Assembly: GCF_014805685.1 (NCBI RefSeq)
Contig: NC_060906.1
Span: 17,798,664 to 17,862,663, forward strand
Origin: Silurus meridionalis
Taxonomy: Eukaryota; Chordata; Actinopteri; Siluriformes; Siluridae
Reading direction: 5' to 3'
Length of the DNA: 64,000 nt
In this document: positions 46,926 through 60,788 of the stretch, piece after piece
How positions within the stretch are numbered: position 1 is the stretch's first letter
How the letters are laid out: every line of letters starts with the position of its first letter
The notes under the pieces: generated by a model
Told to the model about the DNA's origin: nothing
Seen by the model: only the letters and a program-made list of their open reading frames with translations
Databases searched by the model: none
Made by a program: the position numbers and the translations under genes

Positions 46926-48344
46926 GGTGAAATGGGTCACTCTACTGATAAGTGCTACTTTTTATACATTTTTTTGACCAGCCTGTGCACATGACTTCCT
47001 CCCTGGTGTTGCACAAGATGTTTCCTTCAAAGATATGCCTAGTCTTATTGTGGTCAAATGTACTGCTGTTATCAATTACATATTATCAGATTATTATTAC
47101 TATTTACTATTTCTCTCATAAGCCGATTATTAAAAAAAAAAAAGAGAGAGAGTATTACACTCAGTAAATTCAGTACTCTGAGATTAGATTTAAACACTTT
47201 TCAAGTTTACTTTGTTAAAAAAAAAAACTCTCGACAGAGTTGTACACTGATTGACCTTAAGTTGTAATCTTGTGAACCAGTGTAGATTTATTCATTGTTA
47301 GAGATTCAAAGCACATTTGTACGTCGCTCTGGACAAGGGCGTCTGCTAAACGCGCAAATGTATATGTAAATGTAGTTGTGGAGTTAAGCAACATTCAGAG
47401 ATGTGTGAATTTTTTTTGCATAGATTGGTGTTTGTGTAAATTAAGAATCTCAATCATGCACAACTTTAGGGGCAGTATTAACCAGAGCCACGTAAGACAT
47501 TATTGACTACAATCTAAATATTGATCCAGTAAAGGTTTTAATATGAAAAATTCAGGCTCAAGAATTATATTAAAGCTATGCTTATGGAGTTTTTCTGACT
47601 TTGCAACACTAGAGCACTGCAAAACCAATGATATTATAGATACTTTCCCAAAGCTTTTGGGACATTTAAATTATTAAACTTAAATTAAAATTATTTCTTG
47701 TGAAAATGTAAAGGGCAAAAATAGAGATTTGTGACTTCTTTCACAAAAACAAGGCATGAGAAGAAGAAGTGAAAATGGCTACTTCACCAGGCCTGACAAA
47801 TCAACAACAGTAAAGATGTCAAACAGTCACATTGCAAAAAGGGGAATTATATTAAAATATATATTTAAATTATATGAAATACATATTATTAAAAATATAT
47901 TAATAATATGTAACTGTTTCTATTACTCATTATCCGTACAAAGATTTGTTTATTGGGTACACTTATACATGAGTATAGTGTATATCTGTACAGTAACGCT
48001 TTTATAATTGGTAAGAAATAAACAGCAGGTCTGTTAAAGGAAATGGCCATTATGATACAGATTAATAATTACTTACAGTTCATGCTGCAGAATAAGTCAT
48101 TTCCTGTTATCTCTAACACTCAGCAGTTCCTTTTGTTTTCCCTCTTAAAATTGATAAGACCAAAAAACACAGCTCATCATGTAACTGAGACACCTAAATG
48201 TCCTCCATTTGAAAAACGAGCATGCGTCACACTGTTCCAAAGTGCTGACACTCGATACTCCAAAATATCCAAAGATATTAAATTAGAACCTCCTCATAAA
48301 AATATCTTAGCAAAATTATGTATTTAAACCTTTTTTTTTTTTTT
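46926..48344. other. 5' flank of the TIM gene and intergenic DNA, with a SINE fragment
   Basis: Includes the presumed TIM promoter (right of 46925). At about 47310-47375 a SINE 3' fragment reads TACGTCGCTCTGGACAAGGG then CGTCTGCTAAACG, a widespread fish SINE tail. Nothing else recognised. Confidence 0.55.
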
Positions 48345-48439
48345 ACAGTTTTTTTCAGTTGCTTTGGAGCATTTGTCAAATCAGAAATTCCACCATGTCA
48401 TTTAGTTATTTGTGCTCATCATCAAATGATTAGATGTGT

Positions 48440-50300
48440 GAATGCTTAACCCTCTTAACCCCCAAAGCACCTCAGCATCAATTCATGGCATACTCATTTC
48501 TAATCCTGTCCATCGTTGTCACTCCCAACGAAAACCTGTCTTTTACTTAATGCCACTGTCTCTTATCCATACAACATCTCACCACAGTCCTATAAACTTT
48601 CCCTTTCACTCTTGCAGATATCCTTTTATCACAAATCACTCCTGCTATCACTCTTCTCCACCCACTCCACCCTGCTGCACTCTTTTCTTTACTTCTCTAA
48701 CACTAACTCTATTACTTTGCACTGTTGACCCCAGGTACCCCAGGGACTCCTTCTCCATTCCTCAGGCATTCTCACCTTCCAAAATCTTGAACAATCTTGT
48801 TAAAAACTTTACTGCCATCTCTCCTAAACTTTTCCATCTCTATCTCCATGTAGGGGAGTGATAGCTCATTGATTAAGGTGCTGGGTTACTGATCGGAAGG
48901 TGGGCGATACAAGCCCTTGTATCGTCAAGCTGCCTCTCTTGGGCCCTTGAGCAAGGCCCTTAACCCTCTGTGCTCCAGGGGAGCCGTATCATGGCTGACC
49001 CTGTGCTCTTATCCCAGCTTCTGAGCTGGGATTTACGAAGAACGAATTTCACTGTGCTGTAATATATGTGTGCCAAATAAAGGCTATTGTTCTTCTTCTA
49101 ATACAGGTATGTCATCTGGGTCAACAGACTTTCCACTTTTCATCCTCTTACGCACTGCTCCTACTTCCTCCTCACTTATCCGATCCACTTCCTGCTTCAC
49201 AATCTTCACACCATCTAACATTCTCGCTCTCTCATTTTCCTCGTTCATCAGCTGCTCAAAATACTTCCTCCATCTTCTCACACACTCTCCTCACTAGTCA
49301 ACACATTTCCATCTCCATCCTTTATTGCTCTAACTTGCAGCACATCCTTCCCAGCTCAGTCCCTCTGCCTGGCCAATTGGTATAAATCCTTTTGTCCAAC
49401 CTCTCATACAGCTCCTCATATGCCTTTTCCTTGGCTTTCGCCACATCCCTCCTCACCTGCTGCCGCATCTCCTTGTACTCTTGCCTACTTTTAATATCAC
49501 TCTGTTGATCCCAATTATGTTTTTCCAACCTTTTTCTCCTTATGCTTTCCTGCACTTCCTCATTCCACCACCACATCTCTTTGTCTTCCTTTCTATTTCC
49601 AGAGTCACATCAAGTACTTTTCTAGCTGTCTCTCTTCTGCAGTAGATGCCCATTCATCCAGCACCTCTTTACCACCACCGAGCCCCTGTCTGACCTCTTC
49701 CCTGAATCTCACACTACAGTCTTCCTCCTTCAGTTTCCACCATCTTATTCTTCTTTCAGTCCTCACTCTCTGTCTCTTCTTCTTCACCTCCAAAACCATC
49801 TTACAGACCACCATCCGATGTCGTCTAGCTACAACGTCCCCCGCCAACAACTTACAGTCTCCAATCTCCTTCAGGTTGCATCTCCTACATAGAGAGACTC
49901 TTCACCTCCACTACACTCTTACAAAACTCTTCCTTCAGAATCAACCCTACACCATTTCTGTTTCCATCCACACCATTAAAGAACATTTCAAACCCACCTC
50001 CAATGTTCCTGGCCTTACTCCCTTTCCACTTGGTTTCCTGAACACACATATCTACCTTTCTCCTCTTCATCATATCAGTTAACTCTCTCCCTTTACCAGT
50101 CATAGTACCAACATTTAAAGTGCCCACCCTAACCTCCACTCTCCTACACTACTCTTACCCTTTTCTTGCTGTCTCCGTAGACGTCTTCCTCCTCTCCTTC
50201 TCCTCCTTTGGCCAACAGCAGCCCAATTTCCACCGGTACCCTTTTGGCTAACAATACCTGTGGCGGTCGTTAGTTGCACTGGCTTGTGCAACCCTAATGG
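48440..50300 (-). mobile_element. RTE-like LINE, decayed, RT core deleted
   Basis: Same family as 15206-17771, opposite strand. The 5' part encodes the endonuclease start (VGTLNVGTMTGKGRELTDMM, then DMCVQETKWKGSKARNIGG; 50139-49885), then RQHRMVVCKMV and WWWNEEVQ segments. Between about 48780 and 48730 the sequence jumps from the PEEWRR region to the YLGSTV region, so the catalytic reverse-transcriptase core is missing. The 3' end is also absent. Frames are broken throughout. Confidence 0.8.
48851..49099 (+). mobile_element. tRNA-derived SINE inside the LINE
   Basis: Starts with an A-box-like region (TAGCTCATTGATTAAGGTGC), then CTGGGTTACTGATCGGAAGG and a B-box-like stretch. Its body (AAGGCCCTTAACCCTCTGTG, CTCCAGGGGAG, GGCTGACCCTGTG) ends TGCCAAATAAAGGCTATTG. 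LINE sequence resumes on both sides, so it inserted into the LINE. Second copy at 23525-23675. Confidence 0.85.
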
Positions 50301-50376
50301 CTGGGTTTGAGAATGCTCTTACTGGTTTGCATATATTAAGGATGATTTGAGAAACGTTACAAAGCAACTGAGAAAA

Positions 50377-51305
50377 AATAAATAGATTTTTGCTGCAAAC
50401 ACTTTCGATCAGCACATGTCACAGATCTAATGTAAGAATCTAATAGAGCCAAGGTATTAGCATTCAATTAATGATTACTTTTCCTTTTTACACAAAGAGA
50501 ATGAAACAGAGCAGACATCACCTTAAATGAAAGAAGGACCTTTCTTAGGAACATGGTTATCAATTAAGAGCTGTATGTGAAGAAAAGTGAATGCTTGGTT
50601 GACTCACCTTCAAACCTCATGTCTTTTCCATCTTAAATTCTTCATTGATAAAAGATAAAAGATGTCACATAATCTGAACAATTTTTTTTTAAATGTATCA
50701 GGTTTGTGAACACCATCTACTGTAGAATGCATTTGCCTTTAAATCAGGGACAGTAATACAATAAATTCACCCTTTCTCTTTATGATTCTTTAGCTTAATT
50801 ACTTGCAAGTTTCTATGTTAATTTTTATCCTATAAGCATTGCTGATTGTTCACATATTACAATTGTTGTTGTAAACAGTTGGAAAGTAAAAAAAAAAAAA
50901 CGATTTAATGCTAATTAAGAAGATAACCCTTGTTCATTTGTCTGCATCACAATTTTTCAGTGTTTTGATCAAGAGCCAAATACGTAGTTCTCACATAAGG
51001 ATGTGAGGAAAAAAGATAATTGAAAATGCTGATCTCCTATTCTGTGATTGCCTCATGATCCAGCTTCAGCACAACAAAAACACAAAAGAAGAACAAAGAA
51101 GTTCATTAGTTTGCTTTAGCACTGATTTAGTCACAACTGAAACAAGAAATGTGCAATATAAACACTAGCAGTCTTGCATTTTGTGTTCACTACTGTTATT
51201 GACAGATGCCTGAGTGCTTAATACTTTAATACTTCAATACATTAAGAAGCCATTTTAAAGATGTGCTTTTTGCTCACATTCAGTATCAGTATCTATTTTG
51301 TGTGT
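50377..51305. other. Intergenic, no gene recognised
   Basis: AT-rich DNA with no exon or mobile-element end I can support. Confidence 0.5.
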
Positions 51306-52430
51306 TTCAGTCAAGTCAAGTCAAGTCAAGTTTATTTCTATAGCGCTTTTCACAACAGACATTGTCTCAAAGCAGCTTTACAGAAATCAATAGTTAAGGT
51401 GACCGATGTGTATTTATCCCTGATGAGCAGCCATGGTGACTGTGGCAAGGAAAAACTCCCTTAGATGTTATGAGGAAGAAACCTTGAGAGGAACCAGACT
51501 CAAAAGGGGAACCCATCCTCATTTGGGTGACATCAAGCTTTTGATGTCATAAATCTTTCAACAGTACAGAACACTGGAGTGAGAACTAACATGAGCACTG
51601 AAGTATAAGATTATAAGTAAATGTTCTTTCAACAGTCTTTGGTATAAAAGTAGGAGCTACTGAGCTCAACATTTGTGATCATCGCAGATCCAGCATCAGC
51701 TTCTCCATGCCAGAGCCTTTAAACACTCCAGGAGGTCCAATGTCAAACTCCACACATGCAGTGGGATCCAATTGGCACTGGTACGTCTCTAGATAGTTCA
51801 AGATGTTTGCGAGTTTGGCATCTACTTCTTTCCATAGTTAATTATGGACTTTCCAAGTCCATAATTTCCATGAGGTGGGACGAGACTGGAGCTGGCCAAA
51901 CCTCAGGGTGTCTCGGGATGGGGAGAGAAAGAGAAGCAGTGGAGAGGAATTAGCGTAGCTGCTGTTCATGATTTTAACAGCACAAGTTGATAATGTGCAT
52001 GTGATCAGATGTTCTGGAGCACAAGGTTATGATGTGAGGCATGTGTTATGTGTAGGCTTTGCTAAAAAGATATGTTTTTAATCTACACTTAAACTGGGTG
52101 AGTGTGTCTGAGCCCCAAACACTGTCAGGAAGACTATTCCAGAGTTTAGGAGCTAAATGTGAAAATGCTCTACCACCTTTAATGGACTTTGCTATTCTAG
52201 GAGCTACTAGAAGCCCAGAGTTTTGAGATCTCAGGAAGCGTGAGAGATTGTAGCGTGTTAGAAGAAGAAAAACTTTGAGCGTTTCAAAAGAAAAACTTTC
52301 AGTGTGCATATAAAGCATTTTTGGAAAGATGTTTCCATCTACGGCCTGGGGATCCATGAAATTACAAAGTAACACAGGACCTTTGAAGATAGATTTGGAT
52401 TGTACTTAATGTCAACAGTCTGCTACACTG
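51306..52430 (-). mobile_element. 3' part of an L2-like LINE
   Basis: On the minus strand, an open frame (52375-52046) ends with GGRAFSHLAPKLWNSLPDSV and FKCRLKTYLFSKAY, the usual C-terminal end of L2/CR1-type reverse transcriptases. A 3' UTR follows, ending AAATAAACTTGACTTGACTT at about 51310. The 5' part, including the catalytic domains, is missing. Confidence 0.75.
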
Positions 52431-52632
52431 ACTCAATTTGCATTGGATCACCATCACTGCACACCTCAACATAATTTAGCTGTGATAAATAGACATTTGG
52501 TGCCACCCAGATAAGGATGGGTTTCCTCTTGAGTCTGGTTACTCTTAAAGTTTTTCTTCCTTATTCTATATCAGGGAGTTTCTTCTCGCCACAGTCACCA
52601 CCTGCCTGCTCTTATAAAAAACAATATTATTC

Positions 52633-53605
52633 CAGTGGCGGACTGTGCATTTGGTACCTGGGCCTTCAGTGAGGACTTACCCACCTCTTAATACCACCAC
52701 TATCATGTCGCAATTATAGAAACCATCAATACTATACAAAAATGCAATATAACAACGAGTGGCATTACAGAGAGAGACGCATTTCACATATGGATGGTGA
52801 GTATCATTTTACTGAAGCAAGAAACCCAGTTAAGACTCCAAACCTCTACACTACAACTGTGTACCTACATTATCTGGATCAGTTCAGAACCAATATTTGT
52901 CTAATAACATGACAAAGACATGAAAAATGTTATTAAAATACAACCTACACAACAGAGATGCACTTAGAATGTGCACTGCTCCTCAGATGCTGTAAGCCAG
53001 TGGTACTGTTCGTATTCACTGGTCTGGAAGTGGAAAACAAACCCTTTCCCAGGCTAGCTTTGGAGTTGGCCGACTTCCTCACAATGTCTAGCTTTTCTTG
53101 AAAATTTATTTTTATGAACGTCCGAAACCAAATCAATTTCTCTTCCTCCGTAGGCATAAAAAAGTCTAACTCAGATGTACTAATGTGTGCAGAGCTACAC
53201 ACATGTTTTGCCAGTACAACTTGGCTGTACCAGTTTCCCTCTGACCAACCAATCAGAGAACGGAAAAATGCTGACGCTATTCTGAGCCATCTAGCTGCCC
53301 TGTGAGGCGAATATGAAATCTGATTGGTTAAAGAAACAGACCAGTTGCTAATATTCTCTATGGTAAAAAGGCCAGCAGTACTGACTTTGAAGGTACTGGG
53401 CAGATTAGATTGACATGGAAGCACATAGACTGGAAGCAGTGCAGCCAAGAGACACTATGAAATGAAGAGAATAAACTGTTGGAAAAAGATTTTAACAGTT
53501 TTATGGAACAAATATTAGAATTTAGGTTGTAAATGTAGGTCAGTGCTTCTAATAGTGCTTAGGCCAGCAGAGAAGGCTTTGCTGGCCCTGACCGCCCACC
53601 ACAAA
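52633..53605. mobile_element. Non-autonomous DNA element
   Basis: About 970 bp with imperfect inverted ends (CAGTGGCGGACTGTGC at left; GGCCCTGACCGCCCACCAC at right) and a partial second copy at 22906-23311. A 167-codon minus-strand frame (53448-52945) is open but resembles no family I can name. Superfamily undetermined; the ends recall hAT-like elements. Confidence 0.55.
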
Positions 53606-53811
53606 ACAAAAGCGTTTATATTAGTATGGATATAGCCTAAGTAATGTAACTATTTCTTAAGTTAAGGAACAAGCATTAATTACAACAAAAATAACCAGAC
53701 TTGTTGTTAATGTCATCTTTGTAATCTCAGTTTGGAAAAGGTGAGCTGTGATTCTCAAGTGGATCTGGTTTATGGTTCTCAAGCGGATCTAATGGTTTAT
53801 TATAGAAGTGT

Positions 53812-54125
53812 CACATCACAGGGACGAGCAGAAATGGAAACTACATTGTCACAATAGCAACTACGTTGTCTTGTTGCAGTCAGTGTTCCAATACATCCCA
53901 AAAGTCTTCAGTGAGGTTAAGGCCAGGACACACAAGTTCTTTTAATGTTCATGGTTCTCACTTTGGGCACAGGAGCAATGTCATGCTGTAACATGTTTAG
54001 GTGAAGTGAAGAGAAAAAAATCTTAAATCTACAGTAAACAAAGACATATACAAATGCGTCCTTTTTGTGAAAACAGTTTTGAAAAGACATATGGACGGTG
54101 ATGTACAGGTGTCCACATAATTTAG
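53812..54125. mobile_element. Fragment of a Tc1-type MITE, copy 3
   Basis: Contains TGCAGTCAGTGTTCCAATAC, GGGCACAGGAGCAATG and an end ACAGGTGTCCACATAATTTA, in the order seen at 18876-19233 and 36858-37390. The ends are degraded. Confidence 0.6.
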
Positions 54126-55230
54126 GCCACACTAAAAAGATTTGATTGACTGATTTTTTTTTAAAGCACTTTTTCCTCTGAGTCAGAAAGATACTCAAAC
54201 TTGAGACCTTGGCAACTGAGAGTGAGCTTTAGATAAAGGAGCACATTTTGTTACAGTGACTCAAAGACTCAAAGAACATACCTCAAAGAATTCACCGTAC
54301 ATAATGTGTGTGATGCTTATAAAATACAATTACAGTTCGAGTGAGAGTGCAGTAAAGTGCATGTGATATTACTTTTTTCATGTTTAACTTTTCTTGTTCT
54401 ATCACAGGGAATGAAAAGGGAACTAGAAAGAATGTGGAAGGTTAATGTGAAGGCTTCAAGTTAAAAGAGTGCAAAATGTATATGATTTACTGACTATAGA
54501 CAAAAAGAGGAACAGGGCCCCAAAAGTACCAGGAAGTGAAAATTGCTACAATACAAGCCATGAAGATGGAGGCTACATTTGTTCCAAATGGTTTTTTTTC
54601 TTCTCTCATTCAGATAATGACACTACACAATAATACAGCACTAGAATGACTTCTGTTATAGTTAATGTACATTTCAGGTAAAAGCATATAATCAGGTTTA
54701 TCAATGATGAATAAAGCATGCAGGAATCATGTCAAATGTTTGACTGCATTGACCTTCTTGTATTGCACACAATTCAACAGTTCTATAAATAATAAATATA
54801 GAGTAAGTGGCATTTCGGACCCAGTATGGGCAAATGTACTGTTTATTAGAGGAAATAGACCCAGAGGTAATGATACCTACTTTATAACACATTAACTAGC
54901 TGGTTAGCTAGCATCCATTCTTCCTTTTCAACTTCTTCTGACAAGCTTATTTTAAGTCAAAATTAATTGTTTTTCATGTCTCAAACTCTACTATAATAAT
55001 CATTTCAAAACTAATGTGAAATTTTATTAGGAATAACACAATCAAATCAAGTGATAAAAGTGAATTCAAGTGAAATGTTTCAGTAAATATATACTTGGAA
55101 TGTAGTGGAAAGGAAACATTCTAGTTGATTTCTATGGAGTTGTTCATTTACTTGTTTTGAAGTATGTATTTGTTATTTAGTTGTTATAGTTATTTGCACT
55201 ACCATGCACTCTAACACTTTATGTACATTA
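54126..55230. other. Intergenic, no gene recognised
   Basis: AT-rich DNA; no exon, RNA gene or mobile-element end recognised. Confidence 0.5.
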
Positions 55231-55234
55231 GTCA

Positions 55235-56285
55235 GGTCAAGTCAAGTTAAGTGGCTTTCATTGTTATTTCTACTATACACAGTGGTACACAGTACACAGT
55301 AAAAACGAGACAACGTTCCTCCAGAACCCTGGTGCTACAATAAACAACATCATAGAGCTACAACACAAAGCTACATAAATTGCATCGAGTGCAACCTAGT
55401 GCAAACAGTTCAGACGAAAAACAGTACAGACAGACAGTGCAGACAGACAACACAAGACAACACAAGACAAAACACATAACCCAAGATAGCGCCAACAGCA
55501 GACCTGCTGTATACTCTGATTATACTGTACAAAGAGAACTGTAAAAATTGAGTGAGTGTGTGTGTGAGTTCCAGTTCAGTTCTGTGTATTGAGGAGCCTG
55601 ATGGCTTGTGGAACAAACTGTTGTCTGGATGTGACGGCCCCAATACTTCAGAACCACTTTCCTGATGGCAGGAGGGTGAAGAGTTTGTGTGACAGGTGTG
55701 TGTGGTCGTCCACAATTCTGTTGGCTTTGCGGATGCAGCGTGTGATGTGGTCAGGATGGGGTGAGGGAGATGGGCTTTTCTCAGCCTTCTCAGGAAGTAG
55801 AGATGCTGCTGTGCTTTCTTGGCGATGGAGCTGGTGTTGAGTGACCAGGTGAGGTTGTCCGTCAGATGAACACCAAGGAATTTGGTGCTCTTGACGATTT
55901 CCACTGATGCTCCATCGATAATCAGTGAAGAATGGCCGCTCTGTGCTCTCCCGAAGTCCACAACCATCTCTTTGGTTTGTCAATGTTCAGAGACAGATTG
56001 TTCGCTCCACACCAGGCTCTTAACTGTTGCACCTCCTCTCTGTATGCTGACTCTTCGTTCTTGCTGATTAGACCCACCACAATCGTGTCATTGGCAAACT
56101 TGATAATGTGGTTCGAGCTGTGCATTGCTACACAGTCGTGAGTCAGCAGAGTGAACAGCAGTGGGCTGAGCACACAGCCGTGAGGGGCCCCAGTGTTCAG
56201 TGTGGTGGTGCTGGAGATGCTGTTTCCGATCCGATGACGAGCCTCTCGAAACCATTCATTGAAATTTTTGTAGAAAATCACTGTT
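55235..56285 (-). mobile_element. 5'-truncated LINE (CR1/L2 group), second family
   Basis: Minus-strand frames encode a reverse-transcriptase fragment with NTGAPHGCVLSPLLFTL, FANDTIVVG (the catalytic FADD altered to FAND) and NNLSLNIDK (56281-55922). These continue one frame away as [19 protein letters not shown] and LYFLRRLRK (55967-55700). The 3' UTR ends in an AAAGCCACTTAACTTGACTT-type tail at about 55240. The changed aspartate and the frame breaks make it inactive. Distinct in sequence from the LINE at 51306-52430. Confidence 0.8.
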
Positions 56286-56617
56286 ATTCAGTACACATAC
56301 ACAAACCTGGTCAGGATATATAATTCTTTATTCAGTTGATTGTCATTAAAAAAAAAAAAGAATTAAATAAAAAAAATTGCTAATGAATAGTTTTTGTGGC
56401 TCTAAAATAAGTTTGATTTTCCCTTTAGAAAATGTCATGTTCATTGAACCACAACCACCCAAACCTCCCCACCCCACTTGTTGAAATTAGTTTTCTGCCC
56501 TTGAGCAAACCATGTGTTTAAAGGTGGATAAGCCTGTGTGGAATAGCAGTGCATTGTGAACGCTAAGTGCCCCTGGCTTTCCAAGAATGTAAAGTAAAAA
56601 TGTTTCAGCATGCTGGA

Positions 56618-56686
<69 letters not shown>

Positions 56687-56692
56687 TATAAA
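56618..56692. repeat. (TA)n microsatellite
   Basis: About 35 TA units about 70 bp left of the Tc1-like copy C. Confidence 0.97.
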
Positions 56693-56762
56693 TATATAAT
56701 ATATTTTCTTTAATAAGTAGATTTTTCTTTACCTGCCAAATCGGAGGTATGTTTTGTTCATA

Positions 56763-57312
56763 TAGTACAGGCCAAAAGTTTGGACACACCTTCTCATTCA
56801 AAGAGTTTTCTTTATTTTCATGACTATGAAAATTGTAGATTCACACTGAAGGCATCAAAACTATGAATTAACACATGTGGAATTATATATGGAATTATAT
56901 ACATAACAAAAAAGTGTGAAACAACTAAAAAATGTCATATTCTAGGTTCTTCAAAGTAGCCACCTTTTGCTTTGATTACTGCTTTGCACACTCTTGGCAT
57001 TCTCTTGATGAACTTCAAGAGGTAGTCACCTGAAATGGTCTTCCAACAGTCTTAAGAGATCCCCGAGAGATGCTTGGCACTTGTTGGCCCTTTTGCCTTC
57101 ACTCTGCGGTCCAGCTCACCCCTAAACCATCTCGATTGGGTTCAGGTCCGGTGACAGTGGAGGCCAGGTCATCTGGCGCAGGACCCCATCACTCTCCTTC
57201 TTGGTCAAATAGCCCTTGATGCCTTCAGTGTGACTCTACAATTTTCATAGTCATGAAAATAAAGAAAACTCTTTGAATGAGAAGGTGTGTCCAAACTTTT
57301 GGTCTGTACTGT
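56763..57312 (-). mobile_element. Internally deleted Tc1-like transposon, copy C
   Basis: Both terminal repeats present (left TAGTACAGGCCAAAAGTTTG, right ending GGTCTGTACTGTA). The same interior as copies A and B, reversed relative to A, keeps only the transposase 3' remnant. Confidence 0.87.
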
Positions 57313-58732
57313 ACATTGAACAAGGTTAGCCTTTTTTCTTTAATGATGCCAAGGAGAGCAAGTACATATCTAGAAACCAGTATTGCTTTCAGGTAGCAAG
57401 TCACATTCTAGATAATGAGCAGCTCTATTTTATTGTATGACACTGTGTTGTCAGAAAAAAGTGTACAGTTAATTGATTCAAAATAAAAAAGTAAAATAAA
57501 AGCTACATGGAAAGACCTTCACTGGCAACTGTTCTACTTTCACTTTAACATATTTTTTGCCATTTTGCCATTACCTGTTCACTTAAAGGTAATTTCCCCA
57601 TAGCCTTTCTTCTTCTGACTGAAGGAAAAGATGAGCAGTGTGAAGGAGGAAAATTACAGTTAAAATTCCTGTTTATTTTGTGCTTTCAGTAAAGCTAAAG
57701 CAACTACATTCATTCTAACACCCATGTCATGTCCATGTCAACTCCTACCTTTTTCCATTAATTCATCATGAACATAGTTTTTTCTCTATTTGTTCTATGT
57801 AACTCGTCTGCTTGCAATCACACTATTACAGCCTCTAAATAACCCCCCCAAACAATGAAATTGCCCTGATAATGTAATTCTAGTCATGAATTAGCAGTGA
57901 TTATTATGATTTTAATTACTCACCTATCCCAGCTTAACCACTTCAGAAAATATTTATTGCTTTATGACTAAATCAACATCTACATGACTACATCATTCAT
58001 CCATCCCACACAAACACACATTTATCAATTTTAGTTATTTATTATCACCATCATCTTTTTATTGCGTTCCAGAAATGACAAAAAGGCTAAGCATTGAAAG
58101 ACGTTTAATATGCTTTTATATGATTATTCAGACTACACACTTTCCTCACAGCAGACAGAACCCTGTGGTTTATTACACAACAGAGAGATAGCTTTGGTTA
58201 GTAAAACTGCTTTGATGAAATATTTCATTTATTATTGTTTACTCATTTACTGCAGCACCACTGTGGACTCCTCTGTCGAGAGGGCCCTGGGAAGCCTTTC
58301 TGATTGATATAACATTGAGCACATTTACAATACACAATACAATTGTCTTACAGCACACTTTAAAAATCCCACAGTGCAGGCTCACACCACAAAACAATAA
58401 ACAAGGGAATCACAAGTGTAAAATCACTAAAGCATGTTTATAGGCTGTCAGGCTACTGCACAAGTTAAGACAACACAACACAAAGATATGGCAAGTGCAT
58501 AAGCACCTCTTAATATAGCTTTAGTGCTGATTTTTAAAAAATGAATTGCTGATTTAAAAAATGGAAGCATTGGTCAAAAGAAAACTATATAGCAGGTGAA
58601 TATTTTTTATACAAAAAGTATAAAAATGATATAATGTCATTTAAGAGATAGACTATGCAAAATCTAAATAATAATCATAATAATCATAATAATAATAATA
58701 ACAAAAATATTAATAATACAAATAATAATGTT

Positions 58733-58778
<46 letters not shown>

Positions 58779-59508
58779 GGTAGTAGTTGTTACCAGGACA
58801 CATCTGTCAAAAATTCTGATCCCTACACCCATTACCTTACACATGCTTTTTTACAATTATGTACAGTGAGGCCTAAATCGCTATAAACGATTTGGAAGAG
58901 CATCAGTTTATATTATATATATATATAAATACATTCAGCATTTTTTTGCATTGATTCACTCTGTAAGTGCAGCCCTGTAGTCCAATACCCATAATGGTCT
59001 CTTTTTGGGTAAAAGTGAAAGCATATGTGGTAGAGGCTATAGAATTGCAATCAATGATAATAAAATGTTTTTAAATTGGCCCTGAACGTTTGCCTGAAAT
59101 TATGAAACCAGTCAGACCCATTGCTTCCTACAATTCTAGCTCTAAGTGTTAATAAGATATATAACATCAGGTTTAAGTAAATGTTTGTTTATAAAATATA
59201 AGCTGTGTCATGACATGACTATCTTCATGTAATAAAAAAAAAACATCTTAGTGGGTTAAATAACTAATTTTAGCTCAAATACACAATATTACATATCATA
59301 TATAAAATACTAAATAGTAAATGAGATATTGTTATTCTTCCCAGCCTGCATTATATTTGTTTAATATTTCCAATAATGCCACATTTAAACTTACTTATAT
59401 TCTTCATATTTTACTTAATCTTTTTACTTAAACTTAATCAAGATGAAAGGTCTTGCATCTGTGAAGACATATTCTTTCAAGTACCTAAAACGCATTGAAA
59501 TTAGCACG
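57313..59508. other. Intergenic and 3' flank of tmem151b
   Basis: AT-rich DNA with an (AAT)n repeat at about 58680-58778. It must contain the tmem151b 3' UTR on the minus strand. No other gene recognised. Confidence 0.5.
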
Positions 59509-59510
59509 GG

Positions 59511-60788
<1,278 letters not shown>

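Larger units (their letters stand above)
48345..50376. mobile_element. Inverted-repeat DNA element, copy 2, split by a LINE
   Basis: Left end TTTTTTTCAGTTGCTTTGGA (48349) and right end ACAAAGCAACTGAGAAAAA (50357-50376) match the element at 40549-41353, as does AATGCTCTTACTGGTTTGCA near 50313. The interior is filled by a minus-strand LINE. Confidence 0.7.

Noticed and set aside
48851..48930. Possible tRNA gene
   Set aside because: A- and B-box-like sequences are present but the B box is degenerate and the rest is a SINE body repeated at 23525-23675.
52945..53448. 167-codon minus-strand open frame
   Set aside because: Lies wholly inside a DNA element that has a second copy; I could match it to no transposase or host family, so I did not call a gene.
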